DNA from: Albifimbria verrucaria
Taxonomy: Eukaryota > Ascomycota > Sordariomycetes > Hypocreales > Stachybotryaceae
NCBI GenBank assembly: GCA_020081605.1
Contig: JAHREC010000062.1
Coordinates: 4,211,758-4,275,757, forward strand
Direction of reading: 5' to 3'
Length of the DNA: 64,000 nt
Positions 37,101 to 47,547 of this stretch are shown in pieces. The notes beneath the pieces are model-generated. The model did not search any database and was not told the origin of the DNA. It was given only the letters and a program-made list of their open reading frames with translations. Position numbers and translations under genes: made by a program. How positions within the stretch are numbered: position 1 is the first letter of the stretch; each line of letters opens with the position of its first letter.

Positions 37101-40100
37101 TGTGATCTTGCCATGCAGCTCATCATCAGTTGATTTGGTGATCTTGAGAGTAATCTTAGCCTCCATACCGACGCTTTCATCGCTGAAAGCCATAGCACGC
37201 CCGATAACAACATTCTCGAGGCTGATGAGGCCCAGTTTCCGATCAGGGCCAGACAGGCAAGCCGCTGCCTCCACAGCCATCGCAATATAGCCCATGGCAG
37301 GAACACGGCTTGGCCCTGGAGTGCGTGTCCTGAGAGCCAACTAATTTCAGATGATCGAAGGACATTGCGCCACGAGATCTCATCGTCGGCTTCGGTCTCA
37401 ACACAACGGCGGCCGAGGAGAGGGTGCAATGGTGCATGTGCGTTCTGGTGGCCACCAGAGAAGCGTGTGAGGTTATAGAATGATCGGGAATGGTCGAAAG
37501 GATACAAAGGAAGATCGGCAATCAACTGTCTCGGTTGAGAAACACCTGAGATTTTGTCCTCGAACTTCGCAAAATTGATAGAAGCGGATCCGAGCTGTGT
37601 CCAGATGAAACCCAAAGCTGACGACAACTCATCAACATCACGCTTCTGGCGTGCCAGCAGTCCAGTATAAGGGATCTTGTGTCCGATTGCTTCTTCAATT
37701 GTATCGAGGCAAGGGCCTTTCAAAGCGGGGTGAGGTCCGAATTCAATGGCAATATCGAATGATTCGACTTCAGCGATAGCATTGGCAACAGCAGGAGCAA
37801 ATAACACGGCGCCAGTCATGTTATCTACCCAGTACTGCGAGTCTTGGATATGCTCCTTGGTCATCACTTGTCCGTCCACAACACTTGAGAACCACTTGAT
37901 GCCATTACCCTCGGTTGGCGTAACCTTGCATCTCTCCAGGGCATTCAAGTATGGTCCGGCGCAAGCCTGCATGTGGTGAGAGTGATACGCGGTATCGACG
38001 AGCAGCTTTCGTGCAAATCTGCCCTCATCCTTGAAGATGGTGACTGCTTCATCAATGGCGTCCTCGTCTCCTGAAAGAGTGACACTGTTGGAGGAGTTTC
38101 GAGCAGCCACCTGGATTCGACCCGCGAATTCATCGAGCTCACAGAACTCCAGAGCATCCTCGTAAGATGTTCCAGCGGCCATCATAGCTCCCTTGATGCT
38201 AGTGTCGGCAGGGGATCGAGAGAGCTTGGCATAAACACCGCGGTAGTAGGCAACGCGGATCGCATCAGTCGCCGACAAGAATCCAGCAGCATAAGCTGCT
38301 CCAATCTCGCCTGATGAGTGGCCAACAACTGCACCAAGCTGGATATCCGCTGCTGTCATCAAGTCAACAAGGACAATCTGAACAGCCGTGCAAAGAGGCT
38401 GGGCGATTGCTGCTTGTGACAATCGAGACTTGGAAGCATCAGCGAGTAGCTGTTCTGTCAGTGTCCAATCAGGACGGTCGCCTTCGGGGAGAGTAGAGAG
38501 AGCCTGGTCAAGTTCATTGAGGCGTTGAGCTACAAATTGCGATTTCTCGATCAACCATGCACCCATTCGTGGCCACTGGGCACCTTGACCTGTAAAGACA
38601 CCAAGAATAGCAGGCTGGTTGACATCTCCATAACGTGAGTTCAGGCCGTTTTCGCCCGTGGTATCGGAAAGGAGGTTTGCAATTCTATCAAGGGCGTCTT
38701 CGGTGGTGTAACTTGGGAAAGACTTTCGGAAAGCAAAAGTTGATCGGCGTGCTTGCAGGGTGTGCGCCACATCTCGAATGTTCGCGTCCTGGTTGTTGGT
38801 CAAGTAACTCTGCAAGTCAAGCAGCATGGAGCGTAAAGCAGAAGAAGAAGCCGCTGAAACAGTAAGGGGAGAGAAGGAGAGGGAGCGGTTTCAGGAGTTG
38901 GCTGTGGCTCGTAACCCTCAATAATCGCATGTGCATTGGTACCTCCGAAGCCTTTCATACAAAACATGTTAGTTCAGGCTGATCTATATCTTGTCATGAT
39001 AAACTAACCAAAACTGTTGATACTGGCACGACGTGGCTGGCCCGCAGCCGGTGAGGGCCATTGGATTGCTTTGGTCGGAACCTGCAGATGAGCACAGAAG
39101 GGGCTACACGGTCACTTAGCTTGTTAAAGTGCAGATTGGGGGAATAGTGCCATTCTTCATTGCGAGTGAAGTGCCAATAAGACTGGCAAGTCCAGCGGTG
39201 CCTTCGGTATGACTGTAGCATCGTCAAAATTAGTCACAGTTGGAAGTGATGCAGGGGCACGTACCCGATGACGGTCTTGATGGACCCAACATAAAGAGAA
39301 TCCTTGACCTCTCCGGTTTCGAAGAAGGCACGAGAAATAGCCTCAGCCTCCTGTGGATCACCAGCAGGTGTACCAGTACCATGGGCATGGAAGAACTGAG
39401 GTCGGTCTTTGGGGTCGTTAATGTCGAGTCCAGCTCGCTTGTAAGTCTCCCGAATGAGCTGTGACTGGGCCGTGTTACTAGGCATAGTTAAGCCAGGAGT
39501 TCGACCATCCTGGTTGACACCAGTCTCCCGGATGATGCATTCAATGTTATCGCCATCTCTCAGGGCTGCACTGAGTGTCTTCAAGACCACAGCTGCGACA
39601 CCCTCACCACGAGCGTAGCCATCAGCAGCAGAGTCCCACATCTTACTGGTACCTGTTGGTGACAACATGTTGAGATTGCTTTCGGCAATCCACATACCTT
39701 TTATCCTCTTGTTAGTATAATTGAGGCTTACAGTGAAATAACAACAGATAGACTCTGTCTCTTTCTGTGATCAATGAAACTTACCGGGCGCCAGGATCAG
39801 ATTGGCTCCAGCTGCAATAGCGACAGGGCATTCGCCACTACGCAAGGCTGCGACACCCTGATGCACGGCCACAAGAGAGGAGGAACAGGCAGTGTCCACA
39901 GTCATGCTGGGTCCGTGCCAGTCGAAGTAATAAGAAATACGGTTTGAAACAACCGCACGACTTGTTCCTGTTGCAGTGTATGTCGGCACCAAGTCCCAGT
40001 CACGACTGGTCATTTGTGCCCAGTCATCACACATGAGGCCGACATAAACCGCGGTTTGAGAGCCACGCAGGCCCTCGATAGTCTGACCAGCAGTACACCT

Positions 40101-40506
40101 AGAGGAAAATGGGTTAGCAAGTCACAATACTTAAGTTTCAGCAAACTAAGAAAAAGAAGAAAACAACGAGGTTTATCTTACAGAGACTCATAAACAGTTT
40201 CCATTAACACGCGTTGTTGGGGATCAAGTGCTTCAGCTTCACCAGGCTGAATGTTAAAAAACCATTATCAAAACGCGTGACATCTTCTTCGAGAAAGTAT
40301 GCGTCGCGACAGTTGGTCGCGCCGCGATGTGAACCGTTGGGGTGAAAGTATCCAGTAGAATCAAAGCGGTCACTCGGGACACGCTTAGACAAATCCCGGG
40401 GTGACTTCAACAGATCCCAAAGCTTTGAGGGAGTGTTTGAACCACCGGGAAAGCGGCATGCCATGCCAATAACGGCAATAGGCTCTTGCTCTTTTGTCGA
40501 CGTCAT
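28141..40506 (-). CDS. Hybrid highly reducing PKS-NRPS megasynthase
   Basis: Builds a methylated polyketide and couples it to an amino acid. The repaired gene gives about 4,014 residues. Order: KS ([22 protein letters not shown], and the third catalytic His); AT ([14 protein letters not shown], near 636); DH (HxxxGxxxxP near 966; [13 protein letters not shown]); C-methyltransferase ([15 protein letters not shown], near 1414); a degenerate ER/structural region without a nucleotide motif; KR ([10 protein letters not shown] near 2116, catalytic Y in GQSTYVMAN); ACP ([10 protein letters not shown] near 2430); C (HHISMDG near 2712); A ([32 protein letters not shown]); T ([10 protein letters not shown] near 3621); R ([14 protein letters not shown] near 3696, YLSSK). 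Five introns fit: 40099-40181, 39698-39784, 39213-39264, 38952-39008, 31066-31118. Eleven frame breaks, all one missing base, lie at 40256-40261, 39138-39142, 39100-39103, 38866-38869, 37300-37301, 34190-34193, 33238-33240, 32662-32666, 32154-32156, 30724-30726, 28951-28954. Enoyl reduction must come from the trans enzyme at 25063. Confidence 0.93.
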
Positions 40507-41418
40507 CTTGCGCAGCTCTATGGTCTAGCTCTATAGTCTAGTTGAAGAGGCAAAGGAGATGTGGATTCCAGGTTGAACTTGGGTGATAGACGAGCCGACT
40601 TTGTGCTGGGCGTGAGGAGCTAGGTCATTTCAAAAAGAAATTATGTTGCACTTCACGTCTACATATATCTTCAATTGCTAGTGCGGCTGAGGACATCGTA
40701 CAGTTCGCATCATTTCTCGAACAACAGGAGAATGTCGGCGACGAACGACGATTATGCAGGGTATCATTCCACATGCAGGGCTCTCTCCACATTGAAAGAT
40801 AATGAACTGAAAACGGTTTAGTCTCAACATCGCTTGGCCCATCTTACTCGGATTTTCATGTGTTGCAGTAAGCCACAGAGGCCCACCCGAAGATCGCCGA
40901 CTTTTCGCGATTTATGTCGGAACTACGTGCTACAGTCGTCGGTGTTGCATAGTTAAGTCTTCTCTTCAGCAAATCGTTAGCAATTGTACCATGATTTCTC
41001 CTATTATCATTCGGAAGTGCCAATTGATTCCGAAGACCGCCAATCAATATTTGAACAGATTCGTAGACGTTACTAAGACGATTGACAAGATGGGGTCCGC
41101 TATAGGTTATCCCCACTAAGCTAATTTTATCTCGTAGAGTGAAGAGGTCGCTCCAATTGAGTCAATGCGTTAGAGGTTGGTATCCTGCATATTGGTCTCA
41201 CTGCATTAAAGCCTACAGTAAAGTCCAAACTAGGTTTTGCATGAGACATCATCTACGCACAAGAACCGCATCGTGTAAGTGGTCATCATTTAAAAGGCGC
41301 GAAGATAATATTAGAATACATCCACTTTGCTATTTTCATAATTGCTTGAAGGAAAGAGTAGTTAAGTTATGTTTTGTATGCATGGTGATGACACTTCGTA
41401 GATTTCTAATATTGTCTA
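40507..41418. other. PKS-NRPS promoter region
   Basis: No gene. It holds one proposed regulator site at 40887-40899 and the 3' end of the Diels-Alderase transcript. Confidence 0.5.
40887..40899. promoter_or_regulatory. CCGAA-N5-CCG element before the PKS-NRPS
   Basis: CCGAAGATCGCCG on the + strand, about 380 bp upstream of the PKS-NRPS start codon on the - strand. Confidence 0.55.
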
Positions 41419-42577
41419 TTACTCGGGCAAGACAACTTGTCCTTCATATCCCCATCCCTCGAACAATTCATTGGCAGTCTCTAAACCCCCAGTCACAGAG
41501 ATGATAAATCCTGAGGCACCTGTGTCTGATCCTGGTGGACCGATAGGCTTGCGGTACCAAGCTCGGTGATGACGGGTGTCAAAAACCCATTTCTGTGTAT
41601 CCGTCCCCGAGGAACGGAATTCGAGCTTGTACCCAACGTTAGCATGACGGAAGCTTGCAGGAAGCCCGTCACCATCAAACAGCTTCTTCATGATTAATAC
41701 ATCACCATCTACTTCATCAGTAGTGCCGCTGTCAGCACCCAGGACAGTCAGTGGCGCGCAGATTAGCCTCCCATCTTGGTACAACCTTGCAGCTGCGGTG
41801 AGTTGATGGTTGTTTGCAGCCTTTCCAACCAACAGCATGATCTGGAATACATACGGCCCTGTCTTGGCTCGCACGAATACAGAATCAGAGAAGGCTTTCG
41901 CCCATCCGATTGACTCCACGATCGATCCATACCACCAAAAGCTCTTTCATGCTTCCCAAACTGCATAGATCGACTTTCTTGGTTGCCTTCTGAGTTCTGC
42001 GAAAAGAATGTGATGTCGACAGTGGCATCAGCCATAGCAATGGGTCGCATCCAGTAAACATTCGGTGCCGCCTCCGCATCCTTGTTAGTTCTCGGAAGGC
42101 AATCAAAACCCTGGGATTTCAGTTCCAGAGATCCAATAATTTTTCCAGGGACGTTGAATGTAACAGTAGCAGCGGAAAGATCAGCCGCAATTTCGAACTT
42201 GGCGAAGCTGTCATCTTTGTCTGTTTTCCACACCCCAGTGACAGGCCCGCTGCCAATGTCAGACCCCTCCGATATGATCACTGATTCTGGGAAGACAACA
42301 GGGTGCCCCAAATAGAGCCATCAGCCCAGCTCGCATTAATAGCGATACGGAAGCCAGCCGGAGCCGCTAGAGCATCACGAAAGAAGGAAATAGTGATAGC
42401 ACTACTACCGTCCTCCGCAATTGCGTCAAATAGCCAGACGTCTACGGCAGACTTGCTCAGCTTCTCCGTGAATTTGGGGAATACGTTTCCATTGTTAAGC
42501 AAAAGCTCCGATTGAGTTACTGGTTCGGAAGTGATGGACTCGGCGATCGTGAACTTGGAAATGAAGGTAGTAGTCAT
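41419..42577 (-). CDS. Lipocalin-like decalin-forming Diels-Alderase (CghA/Fsa2 family)
   Basis: Predicted to direct the stereochemistry of the intramolecular [4+2] cycloaddition that makes the trans-decalin. About 386 residues, the usual length. Two beta-rich lipocalin-like halves are visible: the N-terminal half with [21 protein letters not shown] and HPVVFPESV, the middle with [19 protein letters not shown] and the family hallmark [11 protein letters not shown], and the C-terminal half with [20 protein letters not shown] and [14 protein letters not shown]. Two frame breaks lie at CCCC 42306-42309 and near 41916-41922. No intron or signal peptide is seen, so it should be cytosolic. It is transcribed in the same direction as the PKS-NRPS upstream of it, with a regulator site 162 bp before its ATG. 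Confidence 0.9.
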
Positions 42578-43303
42578 GGTGAAAAACTCGCTAAATACAG
42601 CGCCTGTGATAGAGCTCTAATTTCCAAGACGTGTGCATATAATTACCGTCTCTAATTCTTTAATTTTGTTTATTTTATATAGAACTCAATCGTATAGGGC
42701 TCGGTGCTGACCAGTTCATCGGCAGCTGAACTGCAAATCGGACAATTTCGGGATTACACTGGAAACGCAAAATGGAGGAAACATAAGTGGATAATTCGAT
42801 GCTTACTGCTAAAATGTCCGGGTAGGAATGCTAGAAAAAAATCCTTGTCTTAATACAATATATGTGAAGTCTTCTTGCACAACTTGTTACCATTTTCCAT
42901 ATCGTAATCTGGCTCATTGGTATGGTGTTGTAATGTGTATCTTACACTGTCCCCGTTTCCCGTTCTTAAGATAATTATGTTGAATCATAGTATCAATCAC
43001 CTTCTCTTACTTGCTCTTATTTTAGTTGCTGTAGTGTATTAATTCAGTAACTGCTGATTCCACATACGCAAGTAGTGCTACTTCGGCATACACCCATGGA
43101 TAGCATGTCACCAAATTAGAAACTGAAGCTACATCGATTCGATCTGGAGCTTATACATGTTCTAATAAACCGTAAACGTTCAAAACTTCAGCCTTCAAGT
43201 TCAAAAAGTCACATCCTTATTGTCCAGTTCATTTGGCATGGGTAGAATTCTACAAATCAGATAATAATGAAGCTGAATTTTTAATTCGATTTTGCCTCTA
43301 CAT
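42578..43303. other. Diels-Alderase promoter and 3' side of the exporter gene
   Basis: AT-rich, no gene. The regulator site lies at 42739-42751. Confidence 0.5.
42739..42751. promoter_or_regulatory. CCGAA-N5-CCG element before the Diels-Alderase
   Basis: Read on the + strand as CGGACAATTTCGG, the reverse complement form. It lies 162 bp upstream of the - strand ATG at 42577. Confidence 0.55.
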
Positions 43304-44934
43304 TCAACCCTTACGAGTCACATCTTCTCGCAAACCTACAGCCTTTTCTTTCTCGTCTTCTTTCTCAAGGCCAAAGCTCGTCTCCAGGGTCGTACGCATC
43401 TCGACATGTTTCTCGAAAAACACCAAGACGAACCCGCACAGGGCAAATGCAACACCTACAAGCCACACAACACGCAGTGTTTCATGGTATACATGCAGGG
43501 TCTTTGTCCGATCCATACCCTGCAGGTCGCTAATATGCAGTGCATAGCTATAAGCACCCCGTCAATCATGGCTGCTTGGATGCCGGGGTCATCGATGGAG
43601 CCAAGCAAGTTATTCACACGGCTGTTGAAGACAATGGATGGGATAGTTGCACCCCAAATGAAACCGAATGATCTTATGAAAGAGTAGGTACTGGTAGAAA
43701 TTGCTGTGTCAGACTCTGGCAGCACGGCCTGGATAGCTGGAAGTTGCGTGGTGAGGGAAATCCAATACCAACGCCAGCCAAGAGCTGAAAACAAGCCCAA
43801 GCAGCCGTACTTGTGGTGGAAGTCATGATGCTGAAAAGGCCAAAGGAAATGGCGAGTAAAGCGAATCCAAACCAGTGGAGCTGCTTATATCGATACATCT
43901 TCGTGAGTAGTATGCCGGCAATGGCACCAGTTGGAATCATCACAGCGTTCAGTGGTAAAATGTTGATTCCAGAGACCAGTGCAGAGGCCCCAAGTTGGGA
44001 TTGAAAGTACAGCGGTAACACAAATATAGTCCACTGTAGAATAATTGAGACGATGAAGTACTGTATGTAGACGGATGCGGAAGTTCTATGGGCGAAGAGA
44101 TGCAGTGGTATCGTGGGCTCGCTACAGTAGTTCTGCTGCAGGAAAAACACAGCCCATCCCACGACGCCCAATACTAGGGGTATGATGATCCTCCACGAAT
44201 TCCACGGGTACAATGCACCTCCCTGAATGAGACCCAAAAGCATCGAAGCGATGGCGCCGACAAAGATGAAATTGCCCACGAAGTCTATGCGAGAAACTGC
44301 ATGGGTCCATGAGGGAGAAGTCTTCCATAAGAGACGTAAGAAAAGGACCATAATAGCCAAGGTTAAGACACACATTGGTAGGTTGATCCAGAATGCCCAT
44401 CTCCACGTCGCATGAGTGACAATTGCACCCCAAGAACCGGTCCGATGAGGGTTCCTACAACACACGCACCAAGCACTGCGCCGAGATATTGGCTGCGCTC
44501 CTCAGCGGGAGGAGATCGCATACAATGAGATCAATCAGCATCACCATCCCTCCAGCTCATAGTCCTTGCACCAAACATCCGCTAATGAAGGTAGCCGCAT
44601 TGCTTGCCCCACCAGCAATGCCGCTTCCTAGAGCGAACAGCGATACCGATGCAATTATGGGGTTTCGCCGACCAAAAATATTAGAGAGCTGGCCATATAA
44701 CATCTGGATGGCTGTCGATGTGACGACATAAGCGTTCCCAAGCCAAGTATACTCTTTCTGGCATTCACGTCGTCAGATATGGTAGGAAGTGCTGTGAAAA
44801 TGATTGTAGCATCCATGGAGGCGACGAAACCTGCCAGGCACAATCCCAAGAGACGAGCCAGAATCGAAGGCCCTTGTTGCCCTCCGGCTCTGGATCGTTT
44901 GGGGTGTATCAAGATTCGAAGTTGCGTCCTCCAT
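43304..44934 (-). CDS. MFS exporter, DHA2 (14-TM) drug:H+ antiporter type, heavily interrupted
   Basis: Likely exports the cluster product or protects the producer. Recognisable parts in order: first helix GLCLAGFVASMDATIIFTAL, motif A between helices 2 and 3 (GQLSNIFGRRNP), LIDLIVCDLLPLR, TWRWAFWINLP, and alternating hydrophobic helices to a cytosolic charged tail (ETSFGLEKEDEKEK). Repaired length is about 545 residues, normal for the family. It has seven apparent one-base losses (CCC 44880-44882, near 44856, near 44755, near 44500, CCCC 44428-44431, AAA 43758-43760, near 43540) plus an in-frame TGA at 44557-44559 where the family has Gly. That stop is not explained by a missing base, so the gene may be truly inactive. 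The start at 44934 is the first Met in the frame leading into the basic N-terminal segment. Confidence 0.8.
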
Positions 44935-45864
44935 CCCCGGTGTGGAGGTTGACAGAGCAAGCTGAGTGTCGGGCTGGAGGCTGTGAGTTATTCGAGCTCT
45001 TAACAATCACAGAAATTGGAGTAATTCAGACTTTACCATGCATCTGATCTATGATCAGTTGGGATCGCAAACTCTGTAAATAATCATGAACCAAATTGTG
45101 AAAGGACCTAGACTGTTGCCGATCCAAGAATCCCTCAAATGCAAAGCTAACCACCAGGCGTTGGTTGATGTGACTGCCAACAATCTTACGGAATGTTTGA
45201 CAAGTCACTTAGGTAGGCCATAAGCAATATCCACCCGTGTAAGCCTCCTGATTCATGCCGACGTGCTTCATTGCTGCATCCCGCAAGTGGTGGTGGCCAT
45301 GCATCAAAGCATCCCTGTAACCAACAACTGGTATAGAGAGCATGGTCAGCAACGTGGAAAATATGAACCAACATTCTACTCTAGCCCCAAACTGTAATCT
45401 CTAGACCCCGGCACGGGTTCTGAGGCTGTGATATTCCGTTCCATTCGGCGAATTACAAACGACCACTTCGCCCTCTAGGACCCAAATCTCTACGGCTTTG
45501 GCGTGCTGTCATCCCGTTGCCCTGTTAGGCTGCCGTCCTGCCGAATCGGCCCCCGCCTGCTGAGACCCAGTCAACTTATATAATTGGCCTTTTTCCGCGA
45601 TGAGAATCGTAAGCTTAACTTTTTGAAATACATGAAGACTGAAGAGTCCTACCTACAGGCGAGAACTGGCACTCACACAACGCTGAGGCCGCGAACAGTT
45701 TTTCATACCCTGCCTACTTGAAGTAAACGGCGAAAGTTTTGCTACATTTACATCTTTGCCAGTTTATATCATCTGGACCTTCACCGTGACGCAGGCTGTT
45801 CTGATTACTACGCAAAGCGTGCCTCCACCCAACCTTGGTCATCACCAATCTATACCAACCCAAT
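44935..45864. other. Divergent promoter region, exporter and hemerythrin-like genes
   Basis: No gene supported. No exact CCGAA-N5-CCG was found; CCGAATCGGCCCCCG at about 45540-45554 shares the CCGAA half only. This may be the right boundary of the cluster. Confidence 0.45.
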
Positions 45865-46743
45865 ATGACCAGTAGCACAGCTTTGTACACAGACACGCCG
45901 CTGTCATTAATCCCCACACCAAAATTCGAAAGCAAACAGGTGAGTTTCTCTAGTAAAGTTATAGATGGTTAGTTGCTGAGCCATTCATTTTCTTACCACA
46001 GAATGATCCCTTCACAATTGAGGCATCCCATATGGCTCTTAGTCACAACGCTTTCATCCGTGGCTTCAATAGCATTTATCAGCAGGCTCCTCGCTTGACT
46101 CATCACTCAGATAAACTCGACTTTGTTGGCTATTGCTTCGCCTGGATTAGATGTGTTAAGACTCATCATCAGTATGAGGAAACAGACCTGTTTCCCAATA
46201 TCAACAAGGCAGCCGGCCAGACTGGTCTGATGGAAGACGCTGTTCATGAGCATGAAGCTTTCTATGGGGGATGGACCGTATGCAAGCCTACCTTCAGGAC
46301 CAAGGCGCCAGCTTTTCAGCCGTTGAGTTAATCCACATCATGGACTCGTTCAAAGATTCCCTTCACTCGCATCTCAAGGCTGAACCACCTGCCATCGTGG
46401 CCTTGGCCAAGTACAGCACTCTCGAGAACCCTATTGACATTCTCCGAATTGCGGAAGCCGCAGGTAAGGCGATTCTCCAGGGTTGGGAAGGAATAAATTC
46501 TAATTTTACGTTTGCCTTAGGAAAAAGCAGGTCAATCTGGACTTCTTATTCAACACCTTGCCCGTCTTTTTCCTCAACATGGAGACGGTTAATTTTGAAA
46601 ATGGCATGTGGCACGAAGTCTTCCCACCTTTGAAAGGATTAGCAAGGATGATTATGATGACACTGGTACCAATGTGGCAATCTCGCCGCTGGCGATTTGC
46701 CAGTTGTTCTTCAGACGGAACTGTGAAGCATCTAGCCGTCTAG
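45865..46743 (+). CDS. Hemerythrin-like HHE-domain protein
   Basis: About 253 residues in three exons (introns 45940-46001 and 46464-46520). The helical bundle carries the His/Glu pattern of HHE cation-binding domains: ALSHNAFIRGF, THHSDKLDFVGYCFAWI, HHQYEETDLFP, EHEAFYGG and DSFKDSLHSHLKAEPPAI, which together would bind a di-iron centre. The C-terminal part (MWHEVFPP, then aromatic/Arg-rich) is typical of the fungal family. Frame breaks at GGGGG 46266-46270 and AAAAA 46522-46526. Functions proposed for such proteins include iron or oxygen handling; no specific role here. It is next to the cluster but lacks the shared promoter element, so I treat it as flanking. Confidence 0.82.
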
Positions 46744-47547
46744 TTGGGTTCCCCTTGACAATGTGTTCAAGAATAGAGTTGCTGTTGATTTAATGCAGGC
46801 TTTGGATAGTTTATACTGCAACTTCTCTGACATGACTAAATCATCCTCTTTTATTTTACTTGTATGTTGTTGGTCTTGAATCACATCTCTGGTTTTCTAC
46901 ACTCGTTGAATTTTAAGCCTGTAGCTTGCAGTGGCGTGCAAGTTGTGAGCTTGAGCCATTGAAACTTGTGGTTGGTTGCCTCTCGGTTAAAGGGTAATTT
47001 ACCAAGCAATCTAAGTTACTTACTCCTACTCAATCGAATCAATCATTCTAGCATTGGCCGAGTGTAAACTAGCGACACTGTCGTGCGGCTAATCAGTTTA
47101 AATGCGTGCTTGGTAGGAGTTCCACCATTACTTTGTCCCAGGCTGTTTATTTTAAGTACACTCTCTTTCGTGATAAAGCACTTTAAACATGAAGACGCAC
47201 TTTCACATGGATATTATTTTTGTTCTTTTACGATTAGTGAAATGACATCATAATGCCAACATTTCTTGTCGCGTCTTCTTAGTGTCGTTCTCTTTGCCAC
47301 ACGTGGGTGCGGATCGTCTGCAAAGGGTTGGTCAGCGCTGAAAGTGTGGCTGGAAAAACAGGGAAAACTGGGAACCAGCTTCAGCTCATCTCGATGTCGT
47401 CTATTATGGAGAGATGATAAAGCTGTCTGTCCCGCCACTTGAATCGCCCAATTTGGCCATATTTTGGTTATTAAGTGGCGCGGATTCCACTTTGTTCTGG
47501 ATTTCCATATTTGAGACGTAACGAAACTTCGTTACACTTTCAGCATC
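46744..47547. other. Intergenic
   Basis: No gene seen; contains the promoter of the lipase-like hydrolase. Confidence 0.45.

Noticed and set aside
28141..40506. Interpreting the PKS-NRPS as a dead pseudogene or as six separate genes
   Set aside because: All eleven breaks are single-base losses in homopolymers, no catalytic motif is lost and there are no in-frame stops besides those the breaks create.
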